64,000 bases of DNA, taken from positions 1-64,000 of the forward strand of contig JALHRL010000020.1 of the NCBI GenBank assembly GCA_022841465.1. Reading direction: 5' to 3'. Positions 18,465 to 27,826 of this stretch are shown in pieces. Origin of the DNA: Bacteroidia bacterium. GTDB taxonomy: Bacteria; Bacteroidota; Bacteroidia; B-17B0; Aurantibacillaceae. The notes beneath the pieces are model-generated. The model saw nothing but the letters and a program-made list of their open reading frames with translations, made no database searches and was not told the DNA's origin. The position numbers and the translations under genes are program-made. Every line of letters begins with the position of its first letter. Position 1 is the first letter of the stretch.

Positions 18465-18995
18465 ATGTTTGATATTCTTATATCTTCCAAAACCAGGATA
18501 AAAATCCTTTTAAAATTTTTCCTAAACGGGAATACCATCTCCTATTTGCGTGGCTTAGAAGAAGAATTCGGAGACTCTACCAATGCTATTCGTTTAGAAT
18601 TAAACAAGTTTGAAAAAGCCGGGTTTTTAAATTCCTATACCGAAGGTAATAAAAAACTTTTTAAAGCCAACCAAAAACATCTCTTATTTAAGGATATACA
18701 AAATATGCTTAAAAAAATTGTGGGCATTGATCATTTGGTGAAATATGTAATGGAGCACATAGGTAACCTGGAAAGGGTTTACCTGATTGGGCGATTAGCA
18801 AATGGTTTGGAAAGTGATATTATTGAACTGGTTTTTGTAGGAGATATCAACAAGCCTTACTTGGTAGAATTGATTGATAAGGCAGAGAAAAAACTAAATA
18901 AAAAAATTACTTTCATATGCTATCAACCCGGAGAGTTTGATATCAAAAAAATTAAGCAAAACGATACACATCCTTTGCTTATTTGGAATAAATAA
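18465..18995 (+). CDS. Winged-helix transcription regulator with a degenerate second domain
   Basis: 176 residues. The N-terminal 70 residues form a helix-turn-helix of ArsR/MarR type (TRIKILLKFFLNG, then EFGDSTNAIRLELNKFEKAGFL and a wing). The second half (about 85-170: RVYLIGRLANGLESDIIELVFVGD, then KITFICY) resembles a nucleotidyltransferase-like fold but shows no clear catalytic acid pair. Proteins of this build are common beside Bacteroidota capsule loci. Lying between the tyrosine kinase and the antiterminator, it probably controls this polysaccharide cluster. DNA target unknown; the inverted repeat just upstream is a candidate. Confidence 0.75.
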   Translation: MFDILISSKTRIKILLKFFLNGNTISYLRGLEEEFGDSTNAIRLELNKFEKAGFLNSYTEGNKKLFKANQKHLLFKDIQNMLKKIVGIDHLVKYVMEHIGNLERVYLIGRLANGLESDIIELVFVGDINKPYLVELIDKAEKKLNKKITFICYQPGEFDIKKIKQNDTHPLLIWNK

Positions 18996-19133
18996 ACACG
19001 TGGCCGCTGAGTTTATCGAAGCGCCTACTTTATAAAACAACCAACATTCAGTTATGTGACTGAAGTGGCGAAGCTTTGAACAGATTCTATTTACAGCTCT
19101 TCTATTCATAACTAATAACTCAACATTAAAAAA
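18996..19133 (+). repeat. Hairpin-rich leader before the antiterminator gene, REP-like
   Basis: Two stem-loops in 138 bases. One has arms around 19002-19008 and 19020-19025 (GGCCGCT / AGCGCC, with a bulge). The second is perfect: TTCAGT at 19047-19052 and ACTGAA at 19059-19064. The first contains a sequence close to the dispersed palindrome TTCGACAAGCTCAG known from many genomes. It may be a REP-like element or the RNA leader on which the UpxY-type antiterminator acts. Confidence 0.45.
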
Positions 19134-19625
19134 TTGCCCTGGAAAGTTTTATATGTAGCTTCTCGTTCCGAAAAGAAAATTAACGATCGCCTCAACGAAT
19201 TGGGAGTTGAATGCTACGTGCCTTTAAAAAAAGAAAAACGCAAATGGAGCGATAGAATTAAATTGGTTGTTACTCCCCTAATAAATGGCTATGTGTTTGT
19301 AAACGTTACCGAAAAAAACCGCGATGAGGTTTTTAAATCTGCCGGTGTATTAAATTATGTTCGTTATAATGGTGGCGATGCAGTAATTAGAGAAGAAGAA
19401 ATTAATGCCTTAAAATCCATTGAAGAAAAAGGATATTATGTTGAAGGACAATTTGGTGGAGATTTTGAAAAAGGTGACTTGGTAAAAATTAAATATGGTC
19501 CGTTTAAAGGTTTCACCGGAACTGTAAAAGAAAATTCAAAAGAAGATATTTTCTCGGTGCAGATTGAAAGCATAGGCTATACTTTAACCATTAAAGTTCC
19601 GAAAGAAATTTTGATTAAAAGATAA
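19134..19625 (+). CDS. UpxY-family transcription antiterminator (NusG paralogue)
   Basis: 163 residues. An N-terminal NGN domain (WKVLYVASRSEKK, LVVTPLINGYVFV) is followed by a C-terminal KOW domain (about 112-163, with VKIKYGPFKGFTG). NusG paralogues of this kind ride on RNA polymerase and stop early termination in long surface-polysaccharide operons, as shown for UpxY in Bacteroides and for RfaH. It is the first gene before the long cluster, as expected. The start is TTG at 19134; no ATG fits the NGN domain. Confidence 0.9.
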   Translation: MPWKVLYVASRSEKKINDRLNELGVECYVPLKKEKRKWSDRIKLVVTPLINGYVFVNVTEKNRDEVFKSAGVLNYVRYNGGDAVIREEEINALKSIEEKGYYVEGQFGGDFEKGDLVKIKYGPFKGFTGTVKENSKEDIFSVQIESIGYTLTIKVPKEILIKR

Positions 19626-19646
19626 AACGTGAACCAAATTTAATAA

Positions 19647-20258
19647 ATGATTATAATTGTAAATTATGGTATTGGAAACTTAGCTTCAGTCCTTAATATG
19701 TTCCGAAAAATCGGAGTTAAGGATGTAAAGATTTCAAATTCACCTGAAGAAATTGATAATGCATCTAAAATTTTACTGCCAGGGGTTGGAGCATTTGATG
19801 CCGGAATGCAAAATTTAGAAAATTCTGGCTTAATAGAATTATTAAATAAGAAAGCATTAGTTGACAAGGTGCCGTTTTTGGGAATTTGCCTTGGTATGCA
19901 ATTGTTAACTAAATCAAGCGAGGAAGGAATTAAAAAAGGATTGGGATGGATTGATGCTGAAACAATAAAATTTAAATTTGACCCTATATCAGGGCTTCGA
20001 ATTCCTCACATGGGTTGGGATTACATAAAAGTTATAAGAAAAAATTTATTAATAAGTGAGAATGAACGGGCAAGATTCTATTTTGTACACTCATATTATG
20101 TTAAATGCAATGCTGTTGATCAAACAATAGCAACTTGTAACTATGGGGGGGAGTTTACCTGTATGGTAAACAAAGATAATATTTTTGGGGCTCAATTTCA
20201 TCCTGAGAAGAGCTTAAGATTTGGTATGAGTTTATTAGAAAATTTCTCAAAAATTTAA
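19647..20258 (+). CDS. hisH: HisH-like glutamine amidotransferase for sugar amidination
   Basis: 203 residues, a class I glutamine amidotransferase. The catalytic Cys81 (LGICLGMQ) and the His-Glu pair (QFHPEKS) are intact, so it should release ammonia from glutamine. The sequence looks like HisH of histidine synthesis, but the neighbours are surface-sugar genes and no other his gene is present. In Pseudomonas O-antigen loci HisH/HisF paralogues supply ammonia to WbpG, which makes an acetamidino group; a WbpG-like gene lies at 28979. The next gene (HisF-like) overlaps its stop. Confidence 0.88.
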   Translation: MIIIVNYGIGNLASVLNMFRKIGVKDVKISNSPEEIDNASKILLPGVGAFDAGMQNLENSGLIELLNKKALVDKVPFLGICLGMQLLTKSSEEGIKKGLGWIDAETIKFKFDPISGLRIPHMGWDYIKVIRKNLLISENERARFYFVHSYYVKCNAVDQTIATCNYGGEFTCMVNKDNIFGAQFHPEKSLRFGMSLLENFSKI

Positions 20259-21016
20259 TGTCGTTAAAACGTATTATTCCGTGTTTACTTTATGATGGAA
20301 GTGGTTTGGTGAAAACCGTAAAATTTAAAAAACCATCCTATATAGGCGACCCAATAAATGCAATAAAAATATTTAATGATAAAGAGGTCGATGAACTAAT
20401 TCTAATTGATATTAATGCAAGTCGGCAAAAACGTAAACCAAATTTTACAAAAATAGCTGATATGGCAAGTGAAGCATTTATGCCATTTGCTTATGGTGGA
20501 GGCGTGAAAACATTTGACGACTTTGCTAAGTTATACAAAATAGGTTTAGAAAAGGTTATTATAAATTCATTAATTCAAGAATCGCCAAATATTATTAAGG
20601 AGGTAATTACTATTTATGGGTCACAAGCTGTTATTGCTTGTATCGATGTTAAGTCAGTTTTATTTGGGGGTAAAAATGTTTACTCACATTTGGGGTACAA
20701 AATTAAATATAACTTGGAGGATTATGCCAAATACCTTGTTAATGAACTAGGTGTAGGTGAAATAATGATACAAAGCGTTGATCAAGAGGGTACTTGGAAT
20801 GGATTTGATGATGAAATAACAGAAAAAGTTATAAAAGCTGTTCAAGTTCCTATTATCGCTAGCGGAGGGTGTGGCAAAATTGATGACATGATAAATATTT
20901 TATACAAGTGCAATGCATCTGCAGCGGCAATTGGTAGTATGGCAGTTTATAGTAAAAAGGGGATGGGTGTATTAATTAATTTTCCTTCACGAAATGATGT
21001 AATTAGAGAATTATAA
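20258..21016 (+). CDS. hisF: HisF-like ammonia-channel subunit for sugar amidination
   Basis: 252 residues with a TIM-barrel fold like the cyclase subunit of imidazole glycerol phosphate synthase (GDPINAIKIF, AYGGGVKT, IIASGGCG). The first catalytic aspartate of true HisF (CLDV, Asp11) is replaced by leucine (PCLLYDG), while the second is kept (ACIDVK). Loss of Asp11 argues against histidine synthesis and for a role only in passing ammonia from HisH to the WbpG-like enzyme. Overlaps hisH (TAATG) and the next gene. Confidence 0.85.
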   Translation: MSLKRIIPCLLYDGSGLVKTVKFKKPSYIGDPINAIKIFNDKEVDELILIDINASRQKRKPNFTKIADMASEAFMPFAYGGGVKTFDDFAKLYKIGLEKVIINSLIQESPNIIKEVITIYGSQAVIACIDVKSVLFGGKNVYSHLGYKIKYNLEDYAKYLVNELGVGEIMIQSVDQEGTWNGFDDEITEKVIKAVQVPIIASGGCGKIDDMINILYKCNASAAAIGSMAVYSKKGMGVLINFPSRNDVIREL

Positions 21017-21870
21017 TGGAGAATAACGATTGGAAAATAATAAGTAATAGCAGCTCACTTAAGCTGTCGAAAATATTTAAAGAATTATTTGAATATAAAG
21101 ACCTAATTGTTTTATTCGTTAAACGTGATATAAAAGCAATTTATCAGCAAACAATTTTAGGCCCTGCTTGGCTTATGCTGCAGCCAATATTAACATCATT
21201 GGTATTAGTGTTTTTAGGACAAATTGCACAAATAAAAACTCCTGAAGGGTTAACAGCATTTTCATTTTATCTTTTAAGCAACTCCCTATGGATGTTCTTT
21301 TCAGAATCCTTTAATAAAACTGCCACTACTTTTACCTCCAATGCTTCCGTATTTGGTAAAGTATATTTCCCTCGATTAACAGTTCCTGTGAGTATCGTTT
21401 TATCAAATTCATACAAACTTTTTTTTCAACTTATTATCTTTATTTTTTCCTATTTGTATGGTATTTTCATTTTAAAGTTACCAATTCAAATCAATGGCTT
21501 TGTTTTGTTTGTAATTCCTTCATTTATAATGTTATCATTATTAGGATTATCATTTGGACTAATTGTTTCATCTTTAACAACAAAATATCGCGATCTAACT
21601 ATGTTAATTACATTTGGAATTCAATTATTAATGTTTGCTTCACCAGTTATTTATCCTTTGAGTCAAATTCCACATGACAGCGCGTTTTATTCAATTGTAC
21701 AATTTAATCCAGTTACTGGTTGGATTGAGCTTGCAAAAAAAGGTTTTGCACCAGCTAGTTTCTTTTCATGGAAATTAATCGCATATGATATTTCCTTTTT
21801 AATATTAAGTTTACTTGCCGGAATAAAAATTTTTCACAGAATAGAAAAACGTTTTATGGATACTGTTTAG
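21016..21870 (+). CDS. wzm: ABC-2 type polysaccharide exporter, permease
   Basis: 284 residues with six membrane helices. The short amphipathic N-terminus leading to ELFEYKDLIVLFVKRDIK and the QTILGPAWLMLQP segment are typical of Wzm/TagG permeases that carry lipid-linked O-antigen or capsule across the inner membrane. Its partner ATPase follows after 4 bases. Overlaps hisF by one base. Confidence 0.93.
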   Translation: MENNDWKIISNSSSLKLSKIFKELFEYKDLIVLFVKRDIKAIYQQTILGPAWLMLQPILTSLVLVFLGQIAQIKTPEGLTAFSFYLLSNSLWMFFSESFNKTATTFTSNASVFGKVYFPRLTVPVSIVLSNSYKLFFQLIIFIFSYLYGIFILKLPIQINGFVLFVIPSFIMLSLLGLSFGLIVSSLTTKYRDLTMLITFGIQLLMFASPVIYPLSQIPHDSAFYSIVQFNPVTGWIELAKKGFAPASFFSWKLIAYDISFLILSLLAGIKIFHRIEKRFMDTV

Positions 21871-21874
21871 AGTA

Positions 21875-23161
21875 ATGAGTGAAAAAGTAATAATAGCGGA
21901 AAATATTAGTAAACTATACAAGTTGGGAGTGGTAGGAATGAGTACTCTAAATGATGACTTTAGAAGGGCTCTAGCAAAACTTAAAGGTAAGGAAGACCCT
22001 ACAATAAAATTAGGGGTTGAAAATAAAAGAGATTCTAAAGCTACTGATACTTCGGAATATGTGTGGGCATTAAAGGACATTAATTTTTCAATTGAAAAAG
22101 GTGATGTGGTTGGAATAATTGGTAAAAATGGTGCTGGGAAATCTACATTACTTAAAATATTATCAAGAGTTACTGAGCCTACAACAGGATTGCTTAAATA
22201 TAAAGGAAGGCTTGCGTCACTGCTCGAAGTGGGAACAGGTTTTCATCCTGAATTAACCGGTTTGGAAAATATTTATTTAAACGGAGCTATTTTGGGAATG
22301 AAAAAAGTAGAAATAAAATCAAAACTTGATGAGATTATTGATTTTAGTGGTGTGGCGAAATATATTAATACACCTGTTAAAAGATATAGCAGTGGTATGT
22401 ATGTAAGATTAGCTTTTGCCGTAGCGGCGCATTTGGAAACTGATATTTTGGTTATAGATGAAGTATTAGCAGTTGGCGATCATGAATTTCAAGAGAAATG
22501 TTTAGGTAAAATGAAAGATGTTGCTAAACATGGAAGAACCGTAATTTTTGTTAGCCATAATATGGCATCAATGAAGGCGCTTTGTAAAAAGGGAATTTTA
22601 ATGCAAAAAGGTGCCATTCAATGTCAAGGCGCAATGAGCGATGTAATTCAGCAATACATGTTGGGTGTTAGATCAAATAAAACATCTGATAATCAATTGA
22701 AAGATTACAGAACAATCTCTTCAACTAGTGTTAAGTATAATTCAGTAAAACTTTTAAACAATCAGGAAAACACAAATTTGATTTTTTTTAAAGATAAAAT
22801 TCATGTTGAGTTTGAAATAGAAGCATCTGAGAAAATAGGAAGCGTTTTACTAGACTGTAAAATAATTTCAATTGATGGAATTGAAATCACTCATTCTATG
22901 AACCAATATCAAAATCAAAAACATATACTTGAAGTAGGTAAATATAAGCTCAACTTAGAATTACAAAATGATTTGCAGCCCGGTAATTATTATTTAACTT
23001 TTGGGATTCACAGGTTAGATGGCTTTACACTTGAATATTTGGAGAATTGTTTGTCCATTGAAGTTTTAAGTATATCGAAGGATGATAAAGGAGGTCATTT
23101 TTATGATTTTAAGCTGGGGTATCTTAGAGTAAATTCTAATTGGATTTTAAACAAATTATAA
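21875..23161 (+). CDS. wzt: ABC polysaccharide exporter, ATP-binding subunit with carbohydrate-binding tail
   Basis: 428 residues. The ATPase domain (about 1-255) has Walker A GKNGAGKSTLLK (near residue 85), a signature region YSSGMYVRL and Walker B ILVIDEVLAVGD. A C-terminal extension (about 280-428) is beta-rich, like the Wzt C-terminal domain that recognises the end of a finished glycan in O9a-type systems. An unusual insert (about 25-60) lies between the first strands, as in other Bacteroidota members. Confidence 0.93.
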   Translation: MSEKVIIAENISKLYKLGVVGMSTLNDDFRRALAKLKGKEDPTIKLGVENKRDSKATDTSEYVWALKDINFSIEKGDVVGIIGKNGAGKSTLLKILSRVTEPTTGLLKYKGRLASLLEVGTGFHPELTGLENIYLNGAILGMKKVEIKSKLDEIIDFSGVAKYINTPVKRYSSGMYVRLAFAVAAHLETDILVIDEVLAVGDHEFQEKCLGKMKDVAKHGRTVIFVSHNMASMKALCKKGILMQKGAIQCQGAMSDVIQQYMLGVRSNKTSDNQLKDYRTISSTSVKYNSVKLLNNQENTNLIFFKDKIHVEFEIEASEKIGSVLLDCKIISIDGIEITHSMNQYQNQKHILEVGKYKLNLELQNDLQPGNYYLTFGIHRLDGFTLEYLENCLSIEVLSISKDDKGGHFYDFKLGYLRVNSNWILNKL

Positions 23162-24271
23162 ATGATAAATAATTTTATTCCTTTAGCAAAACCAAACATA
23201 CAAGAACCCGACATTGATCTCGTGAAAGAGGTACTTAAAAGTGGCATGTTGGTTCAAGGAAAATTTGTTAATCAACTGGAAAACAAATTTGTTGATTTTA
23301 CTCATGCTAAGTTTGCAAGTGCATTAAGCAATGGCACCGCCACATTACATTTGGCTCTAAAGGCTCTGAATATTGGCAGTGGAGATGAGGTTATTGTACC
23401 TGCGTTTTCATATGTTGCAACAGCAAATGTTGTTGAAATAGTTGGCGCCAAACCCGTTTTTGTGGATATTGAAATCAACACTTTTAATATTGACGTATCA
23501 AAAATAGAATCTGTTATTACATCTAAAACTAAGGCAATTATTCCTGTCCATGAGTTTGGTTTAGCATGCAATATTTCAGAAGTAGTTTCACTTGCAAAGA
23601 AGTATAAATTATTTGTTATTGAAGATGCAGCATGTGCTTTAGGTGCTTTATTTAAAAATAAACATGTGGGCACGTTTGGTGACTTTGGCTCATTTTCACT
23701 TCATCCCCGAAAAGCAATAACAAGTGGTGAAGGCGGAGTATTGATAACTGAAAAAGTAGAACTAGATAAGAAAATTAAAACACTCCGAAATCATGGCATT
23801 GATATGATAAATAACAAAATGGAGTTTACTGAGTTTGGGTTAAATTATCGCATGACCGACTTTCAAGCTGCATTAGTGTGTTCGCAAGTTGAACGCATCA
23901 ATAAAAGTATTGATCATAAATCAAAAATTGCCGAAGTATACTATAATGAAATAAATTCTAAAAACATGACCCTACCATTTACTCCAAATTATACAAAACA
24001 CACCTGGCAAACCTTTCATGTTATACTTAATAAAAGTATAAAAAGAGATCTATTGATAGAGAAATTAAAGGAGAACCAAATTGGTGCTAATTATGGCGCA
24101 CAATGCATTCCGCATATGATTGCCTATAAACAAAAGTACAATTACGACTGCGAAAAACTTTTTCCTAATGCACTCAGAGCATATTTACATGGATTGGCAA
24201 TTCCTATTCATGATTTTGTTTCAATAGAAGAAGCTAGTATGATTTCAAAAACACTAAATAAATTAATATGA
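23162..24271 (+). CDS. DegT/DnrJ/EryC1/StrS sugar aminotransferase
   Basis: 369 residues, a PLP enzyme that puts an amino group on a keto nucleotide sugar. The active lysine is Lys184 ([14 protein letters not shown]). The N-terminal segment [13 protein letters not shown] and the ENA-like substrate region are typical. Its ATG begins at the stop of wzt and its end overlaps the next gene by 4 bases. With the dehydratase-like gene next to it, it may form a keto-then-amino sugar pair. The exact sugar is unknown. Confidence 0.92.
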   Translation: MINNFIPLAKPNIQEPDIDLVKEVLKSGMLVQGKFVNQLENKFVDFTHAKFASALSNGTATLHLALKALNIGSGDEVIVPAFSYVATANVVEIVGAKPVFVDIEINTFNIDVSKIESVITSKTKAIIPVHEFGLACNISEVVSLAKKYKLFVIEDAACALGALFKNKHVGTFGDFGSFSLHPRKAITSGEGGVLITEKVELDKKIKTLRNHGIDMINNKMEFTEFGLNYRMTDFQAALVCSQVERINKSIDHKSKIAEVYYNEINSKNMTLPFTPNYTKHTWQTFHVILNKSIKRDLLIEKLKENQIGANYGAQCIPHMIAYKQKYNYDCEKLFPNALRAYLHGLAIPIHDFVSIEEASMISKTLNKLI

Positions 24272-25218
24272 TCACAAACAAAACAATTTTTATTACAGGT
24301 GGCGCAGGTTTTATAGCAAACACTTTAATTAAACATTACATTGAAAAAAACAAAATAGTTGTATATGACAATTTTCACAGAGATACGCTTTCAAAAAGCG
24401 GACTGGCAAATCACTCAAATTTGAAAGTTGTTAAAGGTGATGTTTTGGATTTTGAAACATTAAAAACCGCAATGGCCGGAAGTGATATAGTAATTCATGC
24501 GGCAGGTATTGCTGGTATTGATACCGTTATTAAAGATCCCGTTCGCACAATGCAAGTAAATATGATTGGTACAGCTAACGCATTGGAAGCAGCTAAGGCA
24601 AACGGAATTAAAGATAGATTCATTGATTTTTCAACCTCAGAGGTTTTTGGCTCAATGGCCTTTAAATCATCTGAATCTGACCAAACTGTAGCAGGAAGCG
24701 CTGGTGAAGCGAGATGGACCTATGCTGTAAGTAAGTTGGCAGGTGAACATTTGGCTCACGCGTATTATAAGCAACACAAATTACCAGTTGTAACCGTTAG
24801 ACCATTTAATGTATACGGACCAGGACAAACCGGTGAAGGCGCCATTCAAATCTTTATTCGTAAAGCTCTAAAGAATGAAGAAATTCATATTGATGGGGAT
24901 GGATCTCAAATTCGCGCATGGTGCTTTGTAGATGACTTTGTTGATTGCCTTATCAGATGTGTGGAGAACCCAAAAGCAATTGGTGAAAGTTTTAACATTG
25001 GAAATGCAAGAGCGGTAATAACTATTTTAGGATTGGCACAATTAGTGTGCAGAGTATTAAAGTCTGATTCAAAAATCGTATTTGACCCTCCCTTATCTGC
25101 AGATATCGCTATTAGAATTCCAAGTGTAGAGAAGACAAAAGAAATTTTAGATTTTAAGGCTAAAGTTGATCTTGAAGAAGGAGTTTCACGAACTGCTGAA
25201 TGGATGAAAAGTAATTAG
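24268..25218 (+). CDS. NAD-dependent nucleotide-sugar epimerase/dehydratase
   Basis: 316 residues of the extended short-chain dehydrogenase family. The NAD motif is GGAGFIA at the N-terminus, and the catalytic tyrosine-lysine pair is YAVSK. The STSEVFGS segment resembles UDP-glucuronate decarboxylase, 4-epimerase or 4,6-dehydratase enzymes. It probably makes the keto sugar used by an aminotransferase in this cluster. Specificity cannot be read. Confidence 0.9.
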   Translation: MITNKTIFITGGAGFIANTLIKHYIEKNKIVVYDNFHRDTLSKSGLANHSNLKVVKGDVLDFETLKTAMAGSDIVIHAAGIAGIDTVIKDPVRTMQVNMIGTANALEAAKANGIKDRFIDFSTSEVFGSMAFKSSESDQTVAGSAGEARWTYAVSKLAGEHLAHAYYKQHKLPVVTVRPFNVYGPGQTGEGAIQIFIRKALKNEEIHIDGDGSQIRAWCFVDDFVDCLIRCVENPKAIGESFNIGNARAVITILGLAQLVCRVLKSDSKIVFDPPLSADIAIRIPSVEKTKEILDFKAKVDLEEGVSRTAEWMKSN

Positions 25219-25219
25219 T

Positions 25220-26080
25220 TTGAAGGTTTTAGTTACAGGTGCATCAGGTTTAGTTGGAAGTAAAATATGTGAATATTTTACAATGAATGGTATTGATGTA
25301 ATTGCGGTTAGTAACAAAAGCGAGTTGGATCTGAAAATAAATTTATACAAACAGTATAAAGCTGACCTAAGAACGATTAATAACGAAATAATGAACGAAA
25401 AATGTGATGTGATTGTACATTGTGCCGCTAAATTACCAGGCGGGAATAATGAATCACACGCCAATGAAGCTAAAGAAAATGAACTTATAGATAAATTAAT
25501 TATTGATCTTGCAAAAGTTTGGTCATCAAAACTTATCTATTTTTCAACCGTTTATATTTATGATGATTCTATTAAAGCACAAATTAATGAGAGTTCAAAG
25601 ATAGCTGATAAACTAAGTCCGTATTATTTTGGAAAAATAAATAGCGAAAATATAATTGCTGAATCGAAATTAAATTATTGTATTTTCAGAATACCCTCAC
25701 CTTACGGTAATTTAAAAAAACAAAGAAATGTGATGAAGATTTTTTTTGATAAAGCCATTAAGGGTGAAACAATAGTGTTATTTGATAAAGGTGAAAGAGA
25801 ACAAAACTTTATTCACATTTGTGATATAGCTAAAGCATGTTTAATTGCAATACAGAAAAACATTACCGGAGTTTTTCTTTTAACTTTTCAGAGATCGTAT
25901 TCAATGAGGGAATTAGCGAACAAAATAAAGCAACATACAAATTCATTATCGAATATTGTTTATAGTGATAACGTAAGCGATCAAAAAAGAAATGTGAATT
26001 TTGACAATAAGTTACTTGCACAAAAATTCAATTGGTCGCCTGAAATTTCTTTGGATGAAGGTATTAAATTGATGTTGTAA
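25220..26080 (+). CDS. NAD(P)-dependent sugar reductase/epimerase (SDR family)
   Basis: 286 residues. N-terminal GASGLVGSK and an active YYFGK pattern mark an extended SDR, like dTDP-4-keto-rhamnose reductase or a nucleotide-sugar epimerase. The start is TTG at 25220, one base after the previous stop; no ATG fits the Rossmann motif. Substrate unknown. Confidence 0.85.
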   Translation: MKVLVTGASGLVGSKICEYFTMNGIDVIAVSNKSELDLKINLYKQYKADLRTINNEIMNEKCDVIVHCAAKLPGGNNESHANEAKENELIDKLIIDLAKVWSSKLIYFSTVYIYDDSIKAQINESSKIADKLSPYYFGKINSENIIAESKLNYCIFRIPSPYGNLKKQRNVMKIFFDKAIKGETIVLFDKGEREQNFIHICDIAKACLIAIQKNITGVFLLTFQRSYSMRELANKIKQHTNSLSNIVYSDNVSDQKRNVNFDNKLLAQKFNWSPEISLDEGIKLML

Positions 26081-26081
26081 T

Positions 26082-26783
26082 TTGAAAGTAGCTGTTTTCT
26101 CTGATATTCACGGTAACGCAATCAACCTCCTTCGTTTTTATGAGGTAACTGAAAAGTTATCTATAGAAAAGTATATTTGCCTAGGAGATATTTGCAATTA
26201 CTACCCTGATTGTATTAGTGTAATTTCATTATTAAAAGACAGCAATGCTATTTGCTTAATGGGTAATCATGATGTTATGTACTTAAAAAACAATGAGCTA
26301 AACGATTATAAAAAAGCAGCCTACAATTTCAATGAGAAGTTATGTAAAAATGGTTTATTCATTGATTATATAAAAGGTTTGTCCGAAACATACCAATTAA
26401 ATATACAAAATAAAAGCATTCTTTTCTGTCATGCCTCTCCAGCTGACCCATTAAATGAATATGTATTTCCTGATAGTGACTTTAAGAAGTTTGATAATGA
26501 GAAGTTTGACATTGTATTTATGGGTCATACACACAGACAATTTTTAAAAAAGGTAAATGGTAAAACATATTGCAATGTTGGCTCAATTGGTCAGCCAAGA
26601 GATCAAGGGGATTTATTTGGGTTTGCCATCTTAGATACGGAAACATTAGAAATAGTTTTGTACAGAGTAGAAAGTAATGTTTTAAAAATAAGACAAAATT
26701 ATGAGCAAAACACCCCTAAAGAAGTGATTGCACTGTTAGATAGAAAGGAAAAGTTAAACTTTAATTACACTCTCATAAAATGA
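26082..26783 (+). CDS. Calcineurin-like metallophosphoesterase
   Basis: 233 residues. Metal-binding motifs of the family are complete: FSDIHGN, LGDICNY, MGNHD, a lone His in FCHASP, and GHTHRQF. Related enzymes cut phosphomonoesters, phosphodiesters or diadenosine tetraphosphate. Such a gene is uncommon inside a glycan cluster, so it may remove phosphate from a sugar or glycan intermediate. The start is TTG. Overlaps the next gene by 4 bases. Confidence 0.88.
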   Translation: MKVAVFSDIHGNAINLLRFYEVTEKLSIEKYICLGDICNYYPDCISVISLLKDSNAICLMGNHDVMYLKNNELNDYKKAAYNFNEKLCKNGLFIDYIKGLSETYQLNIQNKSILFCHASPADPLNEYVFPDSDFKKFDNEKFDIVFMGHTHRQFLKKVNGKTYCNVGSIGQPRDQGDLFGFAILDTETLEIVLYRVESNVLKIRQNYEQNTPKEVIALLDRKEKLNFNYTLIK

Positions 26784-27826
26784 ATGTTATAAATGTTTTA
26801 GTTACTGGTTGTGGCGGTGGAAGTATAGGTGAACAAGTAATAAAGTGTTTGAGGTTATCAAAGCTTGAATTATACGTGACTGCAACTGATGTTACTAATG
26901 TTAGTAAGGGGAAGGTAGATGGGGACGCCTTTGTTTTAGTTCCATTTGCAAGTTCATCTGATTATATTACAACATTATTAGATATTTGCTATAGTAAAAA
27001 TGTTCATGCTGTTGTACCGGGTTCTGAAGTTGAACTAAAGGTTATATCTGAAAACAGAAAAAAGTTTGAAGAAAAGGGCATCAAATTATTGATTAATTCC
27101 GAATCGATCTTGGAAATTTGTTTAGATAAGAATTTAACAAGTAAATTTTTAAATTCTAATGGATTTTTCACTCCCCGCTCGTATGAAGTTCGCAATATAA
27201 ACGATTTAAAAAAACTCGTTGATTTTCCTTATGTTTTAAAACCATCAATTGGAGGAGGTGGCAGTGTTAATACGTTGATTGCTCAAAGTAAAAATGAATT
27301 GGAGCTGTTTGGAAACTTTTTATTGGAGCAATATTCTTCATTTATAGCACAAGAGTATGTTGGAGATGGGGATTCAGAATATACTGTAGGTGTATTATCA
27401 GATAAAGATAAAAACATTGTTGACTCTATTATTCTTAAAAGAAATATTCTTTCGGGTTTAGGTTCAAAGTTAAAGGTTAAAAATAAAACTGAGCGTTTAA
27501 ACCTAGGTAATTATTTAGTTATAAGTTCTGGCATTTCGCAAGGTGAGATTGTTAAAAACGAATTAATAAAAACCACTTGCGAAAAGTTAGCCATAGCATT
27601 AAAAAGTGTAGGGCCATTAAATGTTCAATGCCGATTAGTCGACAATAAGGTATATATTTTTGAAATCAACCCTCGTTTTTCTGGAACAAGTCCAATGAGG
27701 GCATTGGCAGGATTTAATGAATTAGAAATTACTTTAAGAAATAAAGTTTTAAATGAAAGTAATTTTTCACGTGTAAGTTATAAATTAGGCCACGTTGTAA
27801 GAGGGTTATCCGAATTTTTTATATGA
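26780..27826 (+). CDS. ATP-grasp ligase
   Basis: 348 residues. A carbamoyl-phosphate-synthase-like pre-ATP-grasp domain (about 1-110) precedes an ATP-grasp domain with a Gly-rich loop (PSIGGGGSVN), EYVGDGDSEYTV and the metal site FEINPRFSG. ATP-grasp enzymes join a carboxylate to an amine or thiol through an acyl phosphate. In glycan clusters they may attach an amino acid to an amino sugar. Substrates here unknown. Overlaps both neighbours by 4 bases. Confidence 0.88.
   Translation: MNVINVLVTGCGGGSIGEQVIKCLRLSKLELYVTATDVTNVSKGKVDGDAFVLVPFASSSDYITTLLDICYSKNVHAVVPGSEVELKVISENRKKFEEKGIKLLINSESILEICLDKNLTSKFLNSNGFFTPRSYEVRNINDLKKLVDFPYVLKPSIGGGGSVNTLIAQSKNELELFGNFLLEQYSSFIAQEYVGDGDSEYTVGVLSDKDKNIVDSIILKRNILSGLGSKLKVKNKTERLNLGNYLVISSGISQGEIVKNELIKTTCEKLAIALKSVGPLNVQCRLVDNKVYIFEINPRFSGTSPMRALAGFNELEITLRNKVLNESNFSRVSYKLGHVVRGLSEFFI

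Noticed and set aside
19647-21016. hisH and hisF as part of a histidine operon
   Set aside because: No other his gene is near, HisF lacks Asp11, and a WbpG-like amidotransferase is in the same cluster.
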